DNA of 64,000 nt from an uncultured Sphingomonas sp. (GTDB lineage: Bacteria; Pseudomonadota; Alphaproteobacteria; Sphingomonadales; Sphingomonadaceae). Positions within the stretch are counted from its first letter, which is position 1; each line of letters opens with the position of its first letter. The notes beneath the pieces were generated by a model. The model was not told the origin of the DNA and did no database searches. It was given only the letters and a program-made list of their open reading frames with translations. The translations under genes and the position numbers were made by a program. Below, one piece after another: positions 25,529 to 33,836 of the stretch. The DNA lies in the NCBI RefSeq assembly GCF_913776855.1, contig NZ_CAJYQD010000039.1:62001-126000 (forward strand). Reading direction: 5' to 3'.

Positions 25529-26784
25529 GCGTGCGCGAGATCAATTTCGACGGGATCATCGGTCCCAGCCATAATTACGCCGGGCTGAGCCATGGTAATC
25601 TGGCGGCGACGCGCAACGCGGGTGAGACGTCACGCCCGCGTGCGGCGGCGTTGCAGGGGATCGCCAAAATGCGTGCGAACCTCGCGCTGGGGCTGACCCA
25701 GGGCATCCTGCTACCGCATCCGCGCCCGGACCATGGCTGGCTGGAAAGCCTCGCCACCGACTACGCCGGTGCCGCACCGCATCTGCGGGCGCAGGCACTG
25801 TCTGCGTCGGCGATGTGGGCGGCCAATGCCGCGACCGTTTCCCCTGCCGCCGACTGTGGCGATGGGCGTTGCCACCTGACCGTCGCGAACCTCGTGACGA
25901 TGCCGCATCGCAGCCATGAGTGGCCAGCGACGCTGAAGCAGCTGCGCACCGCCTTTGCCAGCGATGCGTTCATGGTGCATGGCCCGGTGCCGGCGCCGTT
26001 CGGCGACGAGGGCGCCGCGAACCATATGCGACTGTGCGAGACGCACGACGCAGCGGGTGTCGAGGTCTTCGTGTATGGCGTAAGCGGTGGCCCCTTCCCC
26101 GCGCGCCAGCATGTCGAGGCATCATCGGCAATCGCGCGGGCGCATGGGCTGAACCCGGCGGCCACGCTGATGGTGCGGCAGTCCGATGCGGCAATTGCCG
26201 CAGGTGCGTTCCACAACGACGTGGTGGCGGTCGCCAACGAACGCGTACTGTTCGCGCATGAACAGGCATTCGAGGACCGCGACGGTTTCTTCGCCGATTT
26301 GCGGCGCGCGATCCCCTCGGTCGAAATCGTCGAGGTACCAGCCAACCGGGTGAGCCTGTCCGATGCGATCACCTCCTATCTGTTCAATGCGCAGCTGGTG
26401 ACACTTCCCAGCGGTGGCGGCATGGCGCTGATCCTGCCGGGCGAAGCGCGCGAGAATGATCGCGTCTGGGGCTGGTTGCAGGAAATGGTAGCCGGCAACG
26501 GTCCGATCCGCCAGCTGGAAGTGGTCGATGTGCGCGAATCGATGGCCAATGGTGGCGGCCCGGCCTGTCTGCGGCTGCGCGTCGTGGCCGATCCGGCGAC
26601 GATCGATCCGCGGTTCCTGGTCGACGATGCCAAACTCGACCGGATCGCGGCGGTGGTCGAAGCGCATTGGCCGGAGCGGATCGCCCCCGCCGATATCGGC
26701 GATCCGGTACTGATCGAGCGGATCGAGGGTGCGCGGCGGACACTGCTGGAAACGCTCGACCTTGTCGGATTAATTGACAATTAA
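25525..26784 (+). CDS. astB: N-succinylarginine dihydrolase
   Basis: 419 residues. AstB converts N2-succinylarginine to N2-succinylornithine, CO2 and ammonia with a guanidine-modifying (pentein) fold. The start REINFDGIIGPSHNYAGLSHGN, the middle HGPVPAPFGDEGAANHMRL, and SMANGGGPACLRLRVV with the catalytic cysteine near residue 350 are all conserved. The ATG overlaps the astA stop by 4 bases. The remaining AST genes, astC and astD, are not in the window, so they are either elsewhere or replaced. Confidence 0.96.
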   Translation: MSVREINFDGIIGPSHNYAGLSHGNLAATRNAGETSRPRAAALQGIAKMRANLALGLTQGILLPHPRPDHGWLESLATDYAGAAPHLRAQALSASAMWAANAATVSPAADCGDGRCHLTVANLVTMPHRSHEWPATLKQLRTAFASDAFMVHGPVPAPFGDEGAANHMRLCETHDAAGVEVFVYGVSGGPFPARQHVEASSAIARAHGLNPAATLMVRQSDAAIAAGAFHNDVVAVANERVLFAHEQAFEDRDGFFADLRRAIPSVEIVEVPANRVSLSDAITSYLFNAQLVTLPSGGGMALILPGEARENDRVWGWLQEMVAGNGPIRQLEVVDVRESMANGGGPACLRLRVVADPATIDPRFLVDDAKLDRIAAVVEAHWPERIAPADIGDPVLIERIEGARRTLLETLDLVGLIDN

Positions 26785-26850
26785 CCACGAGCCGGGCGGC
26801 TGGATCGGCGGAAAACCGCCAATGGTACGTAATTTGCGTGTTTTGCATCC

Positions 26851-27072
26851 ATGCTGACCCGGCTCAAGAACCTGTTCACGATCAAGTCGAAGTTTGAGGC
26901 GTTCCTCGTCATCTATGGCCTGGGCGTCGGTGCGGTCGAACGCGGTTTCCATTACATGGCGCAATATCCGGGGATCGGCGGCAAGCTGTTGTTCGCGGTC
27001 TGCCCGATCGCGGTGTTCATGGCGGGTACCCGCATTCTCGACTCCATCGACGCGGAGCGCGTAGGGCGCTAG
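26851..27072 (+). CDS. Small membrane protein of unknown function
   Basis: 73 residues. After a basic start (MLTRLKNLFTIKSKFEAF) there are two hydrophobic stretches, roughly residues 17-32 and 44-60, so it is probably a two-pass inner-membrane protein. No family is recognised with certainty. There is no clear Shine-Dalgarno, and the 66 bp after astB are AT-richer than the genes, so it may have its own promoter. The TrmH-like gene starts 10 bp after it, which makes co-transcription with that gene likely. Confidence 0.65.
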   Translation: MLTRLKNLFTIKSKFEAFLVIYGLGVGAVERGFHYMAQYPGIGGKLLFAVCPIAVFMAGTRILDSIDAERVGR

Positions 27073-27081
27073 GCGGGCATC

Positions 27082-27879
27082 ATGCCACGCGAAATTACCG
27101 CCTATTCGAACCCGATGGTGAAGTCCGCCCGCAACCTGCGGGAAAAGCGCCACCGCCGCGACCAGCGCCGCTTCCTGGCCGAAGGCTTGCGTATCCTGAC
27201 CGAAGCGCGCGAGGCCGGGTGGCTGCCCGCCGAACTGTATTTCGCAAGTGGTGAACAGCATCCGCTGCTGGAAACGCTGATCGAGGAAACCGAGGCGGCG
27301 GGCGGTATCGCCATTTCGACCACGGTAGACATCCTGTCGAAGCTGTCGGGCAAGGATAATCCGGGGTCGGTCGTCGGCGTCTATGACGAGTTTTCGACCG
27401 AACTGGCGCAGATCGACCGGCGCAATGCGTCGCTGTGGCTGGTTGCCGAACGCCTGCGCGATCCGGGTAATCTGGGCACGATCCTGCGCACCGCCGATGC
27501 GACCGGCGCGGGCGGGCTGATCCTGATCGACGAATGCGTCGACCCGTTCTCCGTGGAAGCGGTGCGGGCGAGCATGGGGGCGATCTTTACCGTCGCGGTC
27601 GCGCGAGCCGACTGGGTGACGTTCCGGGACTGGTTGCGTCAGGGGCCGGGAACGCTGGTCGGCCTGAGCCTCGATACCGAGCATGATTACCGCGCGCCGA
27701 CCTATCCCGACCCGACCTTCCTGCTGACCGGGAACGAGGCGCAGGGGATGCCCGACCACATGGCCGCCGAATGCGACCTGCTGGTGAAGATCCCGATGCT
27801 GGGCAAGGCCGACAGCCTGAACGCGGCAGTGGCCACGGCGGTGATGGCGTACACCGTGCTGGGGCAGCACCGGCCCTGA
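27082..27879 (+). CDS. TrmH/SpoU family RNA 2'-O-methyltransferase
   Basis: 265 residues. An N-terminal substrate-binding domain of about 100 residues (YSNPMVKSARNLREKRHRRDQRRFLAEG) precedes the SPOUT catalytic domain with its three motifs: LRDPGNLGTILRTADATGA near 127 (motif 1, with the catalytic Arg), FLLTGNEAQGMP near 213 (motif 2) and IPMLGKADSLNAAVATAVMAY near 240 (motif 3). These enzymes methylate ribose 2'-OH in tRNA or rRNA using a knotted SAM pocket. The exact nucleotide cannot be assigned; the domain layout resembles the RlmB/TsnR-like branch. Confidence 0.93.
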   Translation: MPREITAYSNPMVKSARNLREKRHRRDQRRFLAEGLRILTEAREAGWLPAELYFASGEQHPLLETLIEETEAAGGIAISTTVDILSKLSGKDNPGSVVGVYDEFSTELAQIDRRNASLWLVAERLRDPGNLGTILRTADATGAGGLILIDECVDPFSVEAVRASMGAIFTVAVARADWVTFRDWLRQGPGTLVGLSLDTEHDYRAPTYPDPTFLLTGNEAQGMPDHMAAECDLLVKIPMLGKADSLNAAVATAVMAYTVLGQHRP

Positions 27880-27909
27880 ACCTTTGGCCGGCCGGGGGAT
27901 TGAGCGGGG

Positions 27910-28854
27910 ATGACCCGCCCGACCTTCGCCGCCCTGCCCGCCGCCGACATCGATACGATCGAGCGTGCCAGCATCGTCCTGTTCGGCGCCAGCGAAGCCA
28001 CGCCCTATGACGATGGCGCGCCGAGCCATTCGGCCGACGCGCCGGCTGCGATCCGTGCCGCATCGCTGGGGTTCGCGCGGCAATTGTCGCAGATCGATTT
28101 CGACTTGGGCTTCACACCCTTCCCCGATCCGCAGAATGCGCGCGGCGTGGTGGATGTCGGCGACGTCGATACGCGGCCGGAGGATGCGGCGGGCAATCGC
28201 CAGCGGATCGAAGCAACGACGCGCGCCGCGCTGAAGGCTGGAGCCGTGCCGATCCTTCTGGGCGGTGACGATTCGGTGCCGATCCCCTTCGCGGCATCCT
28301 TTGCCGACCACGGGCCGCTGACCGTCGTGCAGATCGATGCGCATGTCGATTGGGGCGACGATATTCGCGGGGAGCCGCTCGGCTATGGATCGCCGATGCG
28401 GCGGCTGGCGGAGATGCCGCAGGTCACGGGGATGGTGCAGGTCGGGGTGCGTGGCCTCGGCAGCGGGGGTGCCTGCCAGATCGAGGACGCGCGGGCATGG
28501 GGCAGCCGGATCGTCACCGCCTATGACCTGATCCGGGGCGGGATCGATGCCGCCATCGCGCAGGTGCCGGCAGGCGGGCGCTATCTGGTGTCGATCGATT
28601 GCGACGGGATCGATCCGGCAGCGTTCCCGGCAGTGGCGATGCCGACGCCGGGCGGGATGCGCTATGAGGAAGTCGTGCTGCTGCTGACCGCACTGGCGGA
28701 AAAGGGCGAGATCGCGGGGTTGGTGCTGGCCGAATATGTGCCGGCGCGCGATGATCCGCATCGGTTGTGCGCAGGGATCGCGGCGCGGATCGTGGCGGTG
28801 ACGATGGGGCTGGTGCTGGGCGATAATGGGCAGGTGCCGGGGCAACCGGCCTGA
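27910..28854 (+). CDS. Agmatinase-like ureohydrolase with an altered metal motif
   Basis: 314 residues, arginase/agmatinase fold, which binds two Mn ions. The second and third motifs are normal, DAHVDW near residue 142 and SIDCDGIDPA near 234, but the first reads GGDDS near 117 where the family has GGDHS, so an aspartate replaces the usual first-site histidine ligand. The family hydrolyses guanidino groups, releasing urea; typical substrates are agmatine, arginine or guanidino acids. Placement just after the ast run fits arginine-derived substrates. The changed ligand may mean a different metal, a different substrate or reduced activity. Confidence 0.85.
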   Translation: MTRPTFAALPAADIDTIERASIVLFGASEATPYDDGAPSHSADAPAAIRAASLGFARQLSQIDFDLGFTPFPDPQNARGVVDVGDVDTRPEDAAGNRQRIEATTRAALKAGAVPILLGGDDSVPIPFAASFADHGPLTVVQIDAHVDWGDDIRGEPLGYGSPMRRLAEMPQVTGMVQVGVRGLGSGGACQIEDARAWGSRIVTAYDLIRGGIDAAIAQVPAGGRYLVSIDCDGIDPAAFPAVAMPTPGGMRYEEVVLLLTALAEKGEIAGLVLAEYVPARDDPHRLCAGIAARIVAVTMGLVLGDNGQVPGQPA

Positions 28855-28873
28855 GGCATGTTATCACCACGCC

Positions 28874-28965
28874 GTACCCCGGCGGAGGCCGAGGTCCAGT
28901 TGCGGCGTAGATTGCAATTGCAACGCGAACGATTCCCAACTGGGCCCCGGTCTTCGTCGGGGTAC
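28874..28965. repeat. 92-bp imperfect palindromic repeat in a convergent junction
   Basis: Two 29-base arms (28874-28902 and 28937-28965) are inverted copies matching at about 24 of 29 positions; the left arm begins GTACCCCGGCGGAGGC. The loop carries an additional perfect 12-bp palindrome, TTGCAATTGCAA (28912-28923). It lies between the agmatinase-like and rmuC gene ends. Same general design as the copies at 4276 and 19379, with a different core. Confidence 0.75.
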
Positions 28966-29012
28966 GTCCAGCGCTCGGGATAAGGGTCGACAGCCGCTTC
29001 GTCGGTACGCCC

Positions 29013-30437
29013 CTACTCAGCCGCCGCGCCTTCCGCCTCCTGCCGGTCCTCTACGGCATCCTCCGCCTGCGCGATGGCAACCGCCAGCTTGGTCAGCGGG
29101 CGTGGCGACTGTTCCACGACCGGCAACGGATCGATGCTCTTGCCACCGGTATCGATGTTGAGCGTTTCGAACCGCTTGGCCGAGGTCATCACCTGCGATT
29201 CGAGGCTGCCGACGAACGCGTTATAGGCGGTGTTCGCCCCCTCCAGGTTCTTGCCGAGCTTTGCGACATGCTCGCCCATCTTGGCGAGGCGGGCGTGGAG
29301 TTCGCGGCCAAGCTGGCCGATCTGGCGCGCCTCGCCGGCGAGCTTTTCCTGCCGCCACACCGCCGCGACGGTGCGGGCGATGGCGATCAGGTTGGTCGGC
29401 GTCGCGATCAGCACGCGGCGGTCGAACGCATAGTCCCACAGCGCCGGATCATGCTCCAGCGCGGCGGCAAGGAAATGTTCGCCCGGCACGAACATCACGA
29501 CGTAATCGGGCGTATCCTCGAACTGCGACTGATAGCTCTTGGCCCCCAGTGCGTTGACGTGGTTCTTCATCGACGCGACGTGCGCGGTCATGAAGCCGGC
29601 GCGCTCCACCTCGTCCACCGCGCCATGCGCATCCTGATAGGCGTTGAGCGACACCTTGGCATCGATCACCAGGCTCTTGCCGCCGGGCACCTTGACGATG
29701 GCGTCGGGGCGCAGGCGGCCGTCGCCATGGTCGACCGACACCTCCATCTGGAAATCGGTATGTTCGGCAAGGCCGCAGGTTTCCAGCACATTGCGCAGCT
29801 GCTGTTCGCCCCAGCGACCGCGCGCCTTGGGCGCGGAGCGCAGCGCGTTGACCAGCTTCGCCGCCTCGCTCTTCACCGATTCCTGGCCGATGCGCATCGC
29901 ATCCATCAGGCCCTTGAGCGTGCCATAGGCTTCCTGGCGCTCGCCCTCGACCTTGGTCATGCTGGCTTCGTAGCGCTTCAGCGTCGCCTCGACCGGGGCC
30001 AGCAGCGCCTTCAGCTTCATCTCGTTGGTGTCGCCGGCCTGCGCAAAGCGTTCGTTGGCACGTTGCAGGAACGCTTTTTGCGCGCCGTCGAGCATGATCT
30101 GCGCGGTTTCGCGGAACTGCCCCGCCATCGCCTCACGCGCGTCCTTGAATTCGGTCAGCCGCTCCTCGAACGCCGCCGCATTGGCCTTCAGCGCAGCATG
30201 GTCGAGCAGCAGCGCATCGCGATCGCCGCGAATTTCCGCCAGTTCCTCGCGTAGCGCGGGCACTTCCTTCGCACGTTCGGTGGCGAGGGCGAGGTCGGCG
30301 ATCGCCTGCTTGAAATCGCTTTCTCTTCTGGCGAGTTCATCACGCAAAGTGTTCACATATCTCGCGCCGCCGAACCAACCCAGCGCGCATCCTACAAAGA
30401 GCACGACGAACAGAACGAGAATCAAATAATAGTCCAT
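29013..30437 (-). CDS. rmuC: DNA recombination protein RmuC
   Basis: 474 residues from ATG at 30437 (a TTG 15 bases upstream is possible). The first 25 residues form a membrane segment (YYLILVLFVVLFVGCALGWFGG), followed by a long helical coiled-coil region to about residue 190, then the RmuC nuclease-like domain with RWGEQQLRNVLETCGL, RPDAIVKVPGGKSLVIDAKVSLNAY and FVPGEHFLAAAL. The DAK within it corresponds to the restriction-endonuclease-like active site. E. coli RmuC limits DNA inversions at short inverted repeats, which is apt given the palindromic repeats here. The C-terminal tail is Glu/Ala-rich. Confidence 0.93.
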   Translation of the reverse strand: MDYYLILVLFVVLFVGCALGWFGGARYVNTLRDELARRESDFKQAIADLALATERAKEVPALREELAEIRGDRDALLLDHAALKANAAAFEERLTEFKDAREAMAGQFRETAQIMLDGAQKAFLQRANERFAQAGDTNEMKLKALLAPVEATLKRYEASMTKVEGERQEAYGTLKGLMDAMRIGQESVKSEAAKLVNALRSAPKARGRWGEQQLRNVLETCGLAEHTDFQMEVSVDHGDGRLRPDAIVKVPGGKSLVIDAKVSLNAYQDAHGAVDEVERAGFMTAHVASMKNHVNALGAKSYQSQFEDTPDYVVMFVPGEHFLAAALEHDPALWDYAFDRRVLIATPTNLIAIARTVAAVWRQEKLAGEARQIGQLGRELHARLAKMGEHVAKLGKNLEGANTAYNAFVGSLESQVMTSAKRFETLNIDTGGKSIDPLPVVEQSPRPLTKLAVAIAQAEDAVEDRQEAEGAAAE

Positions 30438-30494
30438 AACCCATGTAGGCAAATGGCCGCGCCCTCAACAGGCACGACCATCGTTACGCCTTCC

Positions 30495-30656
30495 CTATCC
30501 GCAGATGCTGGCAGTTCCAACGAGCCCATGCAAATCCTCCACAATAGCACCAAGGCTATCATAGAGCTTCACAGACATCGCAACGACATTGCCGCTCGAA
30601 TCATAGATTCGATAGACCCACCCGAATTCGGTACAGCGACTTATCGTCACCGACAT
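30495..30656 (-). CDS. Candidate small protein in an AT-richer patch
   Basis: An ORF of 53 residues beginning MSVTISRCTEFGWVYRIYDS and ending TASICG with stop TAG. AAGGGA lies 6 bases upstream of the ATG at 30656; an in-frame ATG at 30662 would add two residues but sits directly on that Shine-Dalgarno. The middle, WVYRIYDSSGNVVAMSVKLY, looks like a beta-hairpin followed by a helix, a layout reminiscent of the small DUF1508/YegP-type fold, though the match is by eye only. Codon use is less GC-biased than in neighbouring genes. It may be a recent acquisition or a non-functional remnant. Confidence 0.45.
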   Translation of the reverse strand: MSVTISRCTEFGWVYRIYDSSGNVVAMSVKLYDSLGAIVEDLHGLVGTASICG

Positions 30657-30893
30657 AATCATTCCCTTTTGCCAGCGCGCTGCTGACGACCAGTTTCCTG
30701 GGAACGATGGTTATGGAGCGCTGAAACTGCCCAGTTATAATTAGGCTATAGGGTCAGATTCTTGCTCAAGAACTCCACGCCCCCCCGTCTGAAGCCGCCT
30801 TGACGAGGCAAACATTTCGACAGCGCTATCCTCCTCCTCAACACCACCCGAGATACACCGTTTGTTCTTGTCGGACAATGGGAATATTGCACC
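30657..30893. other. Non-coding, AT-richer region upstream of the small ORF and downstream of def
   Basis: No gene of normal coding bias is seen on either strand. The minus strand has a 24-codon ORF after a GGAGGAGG-like motif, too short to call. There is a C7 tract around 30780 and no intrinsic terminator for def. Together with 30453-30656 this is the only patch of over 400 bp in the window with clearly lower GC. Confidence 0.6.
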
Positions 30894-31418
30894 TTACGCC
30901 GCCTTGCGCGCCTTGCTCAGCTTCTTGATGACCATGTCGCGCTTCAGCCGCGACAGGTGGTCGATGAACAGGACGCCGTTGAGATGGTCCATCTCATGCT
31001 GCAGGCAGGTCGCCATCAGGCCGTCGAGCCATTGGTCATGCGCGTCACCCTTCTCGTCCAGCCACGTCACGCGGCACCGCGCGGGGCGGACGACATCGGC
31101 ATATTGTTCGGGGATCGACAGGCAGCCTTCCTGATAGGTCGACAGCTCTTTCGAAACCTCCTCGATCACCGGATTGACGAAGGCGTGCGGGGCCTTGACC
31201 GGCTTGCCTTCTTCATCTTCCTCGTCCTGCAGGTCGATGACCAGCACGCGCTTGGGCACGGCGACCTGGATCGCGGCGAGGCCGATACCCGGTGCGTCGT
31301 ACATCGTGTCGAACATGTCGGCGATGAGGGTCTTTACCTCATCGGTCACGCCCTCGACGGGTTCGGAAACGAGACGAAGGCGGGGATCGGGGATTTCGAT
31401 GATCGGAAGAATAGCCAT
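30894..31418 (-). CDS. def: Peptide deformylase
   Basis: 174 residues from ATG at 31418. Def removes the formyl group from nascent protein N-termini, using Fe or Zn. The three motifs are complete: GIGLAAIQV near residue 46, EGCLSIPEQ near 98 with the metal-binding Cys, and [17 protein letters not shown] near 140 with the two His and the catalytic Glu. An acidic insertion [13 protein letters not shown] near 70 is usual in alphaproteobacterial class I enzymes. The functional partner fmt is 680 bp away on the opposite strand, with recR between them. Confidence 0.97.
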   Translation of the reverse strand: MAILPIIEIPDPRLRLVSEPVEGVTDEVKTLIADMFDTMYDAPGIGLAAIQVAVPKRVLVIDLQDEEDEEGKPVKAPHAFVNPVIEEVSKELSTYQEGCLSIPEQYADVVRPARCRVTWLDEKGDAHDQWLDGLMATCLQHEMDHLNGVLFIDHLSRLKRDMVIKKLSKARKAA

Positions 31419-31449
31419 AGCGGTCGGGTAAGTAGCATAGTTTCGCCGG

Positions 31450-32046
31450 TCAAGCGACGGGGCGTCTCGCTCGCAGCGCCTGGGCCAGCGTGCCTTCGTC
31501 CAGATAGTCGAGTTCGCCACCGACCGGCAGGCCGTGGGCGAGCTGGGTCAGGCGGACGGGAAATTTCTCGATCCGCTCGGCGATGTAATGCGCGGTGGTC
31601 TGCCCCTCCAGCGTGGCATTCATCGCGAGCACAACCTCATCGATTCCGCCGGCCGCGACGCGACTGACCAGCGAATCGATGGCGAGGTCATCGGGCCGAA
31701 CTCCCTCCAGCGCCGACAGCCGCCCGCCCAGCACATGGAAGCGGCCGGGGAACAACCGCGCCCGGTCGAGCGCCCACAGGTCGGCGACCTCCTCCACCAC
31801 GCACAGCGACCGGTCGTCGCGGCGCGGGTCGGTGCAGATGCCGCAAGGGTCGGTCGTGTCGACATTGCCGCAGGTCGAACAGGTCGACAGGTTGCGCGCC
31901 ACCCGGTCGAGCGCGATCAGCAACGGGTCGAGCGCCGTCTCCCGCTTCTTGACCAGATGCAACACCGCGCGCCGCGCCGAACGGGGGCCAAGACCGGGAA
32001 GGCGGGAGAGCGCCTGGGTCAGCGCGTCGATTTCGGGAGAGGCCAT
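31450..32046 (-). CDS. recR: Recombination mediator protein RecR
   Basis: 198 residues from ATG at 32046. RecR, with RecO and RecF, loads RecA at single-strand gaps. It has the N-terminal helix-hairpin-helix ([19 protein letters not shown]), the zinc finger [16 protein letters not shown] near residues 56-71, and a Toprim domain starting at [16 protein letters not shown]. The C-terminus holds a normal Walker-B-like [19 protein letters not shown] segment. It lies 31 bp upstream of def on the same strand and is divergent from fmt. Confidence 0.97.
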   Translation of the reverse strand: MASPEIDALTQALSRLPGLGPRSARRAVLHLVKKRETALDPLLIALDRVARNLSTCSTCGNVDTTDPCGICTDPRRDDRSLCVVEEVADLWALDRARLFPGRFHVLGGRLSALEGVRPDDLAIDSLVSRVAAGGIDEVVLAMNATLEGQTTAHYIAERIEKFPVRLTQLAHGLPVGGELDYLDEGTLAQALRARRPVA

Positions 32047-32099
32047 CGCACCCAAGATAGGGGGTTGCGCGGGCGGACGCCACGGTGTCGTAGGGGGCC

Positions 32100-33011
32100 A
32101 TGCGGATCATCTTCATGGGCACGCCCGAATTTGCGGTGCCAATCCTTCAGGCGCTGGTCGATGCGGGGCATCAGGTCGTCGCGGCATATAGCCAGCCGCC
32201 GCGTCGCGCCGGGCGCGGCAAGGCGCTGACCCCCTCCCCGGTTCACAGGCTGGCCGAGTCGCTGGGGATCGAGGTGCGGGTGCCTGAGAGCCTGCGCGAT
32301 GCGGCGGTGCAGGCGGACTTTGTGGCGCTGAATGCCGATGTGGCGGTGGTTGCCGCGTACGGTTTGCTGTTGCCGCGAGCGGTGCTGGACGCGCCACGGC
32401 TGGGGTGCCTGAACGTCCATGGATCCCTGCTGCCGCGCTGGCGCGGGGCGGCGCCGATCCAGCGTGCGATCCTGGCCGGGGACGAGGAAACCGGCGTCGA
32501 CATCATGCAGATGGCGGCGGGGATGGATACCGGGCCGGTACGGCTGGAAGGACGCACCCCGGTCGCGCGCAAGACGGCCGGCGAACTGACGGTCGAGTTG
32601 AGCGCGATGGGCGCGCGGCTGATGCTGGAGGTGCTGGCCGATCCGGACGCCTATCCGCCGGTCGTGCAGGCGAGCGAGGGCGTGACCCATGCCGCCAAGA
32701 TCGACAAGGCCGAGGCTCGGTTGCGCTTCGAGGGCAGCGCGGCGGACGCGGAACGGCAGGTTCGCGCGTTCAATCCCGCGCCGGGCGCGTTTTTCGAAGT
32801 AAATGGCGAGCGGATCAAGGTGCTTTCGGCCTATGTCGATCCCGATGGCAGCGGCGCCGAACCCGGCACGGTCGTGGGCGGCGCGCTGGAAATCGCCTGC
32901 ACCGATGGCGTGCTGATCCCGACCCATGTCCAGCGCGCCGGACGCGGCGTTACCTCCGCTGAAGAAATGCTGCGCGGCTTCGCAATACCCGCCGGCACGC
33001 GCATCGCATGA
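32100..33011 (+). CDS. fmt: Methionyl-tRNA formyltransferase
   Basis: 303 residues. Fmt formylates initiator Met-tRNA using 10-formyl-tetrahydrofolate. The opening [15 protein letters not shown], the folate-domain motif [21 protein letters not shown] near residues 105-125 (Asn, His and the following Asp of the active site) and the C-terminal tRNA-binding OB domain from about 205 are present. It overlaps truA by 4 bases (ATGA). Together with def it forms the formylation/deformylation pair around recR. Confidence 0.97.
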   Translation: MRIIFMGTPEFAVPILQALVDAGHQVVAAYSQPPRRAGRGKALTPSPVHRLAESLGIEVRVPESLRDAAVQADFVALNADVAVVAAYGLLLPRAVLDAPRLGCLNVHGSLLPRWRGAAPIQRAILAGDEETGVDIMQMAAGMDTGPVRLEGRTPVARKTAGELTVELSAMGARLMLEVLADPDAYPPVVQASEGVTHAAKIDKAEARLRFEGSAADAERQVRAFNPAPGAFFEVNGERIKVLSAYVDPDGSGAEPGTVVGGALEIACTDGVLIPTHVQRAGRGVTSAEEMLRGFAIPAGTRIA

Positions 33012-33754
33012 CCCGCTTTGCCCTGACGGTGGAATATGACGGCCGCCCGTTCGTTGGCTGGCAGCGCCAGTCGGAGGGAGCCAGCGTACAGGGTTCGATC
33101 GAACGCGCGCTGTTCGAGGTGACGGGAGAGCAGGCCGCCGTCCATGCCGCCGGGCGCACCGATGCCGGGGTTCATGCGACGGGAATGCGCGCGCATGTCG
33201 ATGTGGCGAAGGCGATCGATCCCTTCCGGCTGATGGAGGCGCTGAACGCCCGGCTGCGGCCCGATCCGGTCGCGATCCTCGATTGCGACATCGTGCCGGA
33301 CGATTGGCACGCGCGCTTTTCGTGTCTGGGCCGGGCCTATGTCTATCGCATCGTGTGTCGCCGTGCGCCGCTGACGCACGAACGGGGGCTGGCGTGGCGC
33401 GTGCCGCAGCCGCTGGATGCCGATGCGATGGCGGCGGCGGCGGCGCGGCTGGTCGGGCGGCATGACTTCACGACCTTCCGCTCGGCGCATTGCCAGGCGG
33501 ACAGCCCGATGCGGACGCTCGACCGGCTGGCAGTGGAGCGCGACGGTGACCGGATCAGCATCCACGCCGCCGCGCGGTCGTTCCTGCATCATCAGGTACG
33601 CTCGATGGTCGGCTGCCTCGCGATCGTCGGACAGGGCAGGCGGACACCCGACGATCTGGCCGACATCCTCGCCGCGCGCGATCGGGCCGCACTATGGCTG
33701 AACGCGCCGCCCGATGGGCTGTATTTCGTTCGGGCCGACTATCCCTCATCATGA
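33008..33754 (+). CDS. truA: tRNA pseudouridine(38-40) synthase
   Basis: 248 residues. TruA isomerises uridines 38-40 in the anticodon arm of tRNAs. The start [19 protein letters not shown] and [14 protein letters not shown] near residue 50, with the catalytic Asp, are diagnostic; [13 protein letters not shown] near 195 is the second conserved part. Length and composition are normal. It overlaps fmt and ends in a palindromic repeat that begins inside its stop codon. Confidence 0.97.
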   Translation: MTRFALTVEYDGRPFVGWQRQSEGASVQGSIERALFEVTGEQAAVHAAGRTDAGVHATGMRAHVDVAKAIDPFRLMEALNARLRPDPVAILDCDIVPDDWHARFSCLGRAYVYRIVCRRAPLTHERGLAWRVPQPLDADAMAAAAARLVGRHDFTTFRSAHCQADSPMRTLDRLAVERDGDRISIHAAARSFLHHQVRSMVGCLAIVGQGRRTPDDLADILAARDRAALWLNAPPDGLYFVRADYPSS

Positions 33755-33835
33755 CGCACCCCCGCGCAGGCGGGGGTCCAGAGCCACTGGCGGCATCGTT
33801 CGCGACCCCGAATTCCCGCCTTAGGCGGAGATACG
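33753..33835. repeat. Palindromic repeat between truA and the convergent RNA methyltransferase
   Basis: A left hairpin, CCCCCGCGCAGGCGGGGG (about 33759-33776), and a right part, TCCCGCCTTAGGCGGA (about 33814-33829), form an imperfect larger palindrome. The repeat fills the whole gap: it starts at the second base of the truA stop TGA and ends one base before the stop of the opposite gene. The core CGCGCAGGCG is shared with the copies near 59.7 and 59.85 kb. Confidence 0.7.
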
Positions 33836-33836
33836 A

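Noticed and set aside
26770..28845. 691-residue minus-strand ORF
   Set aside because: It runs antisense across the TrmH-like and agmatinase-like genes; the product is His/Arg/Gln-rich without motifs, typical of GC-rich antisense frames.
30453..30686. 77-residue plus-strand ORF in the rmuC-def gap
   Set aside because: No Shine-Dalgarno and no protein-like pattern; the opposite strand has a better-supported 53-residue ORF over the same bases.
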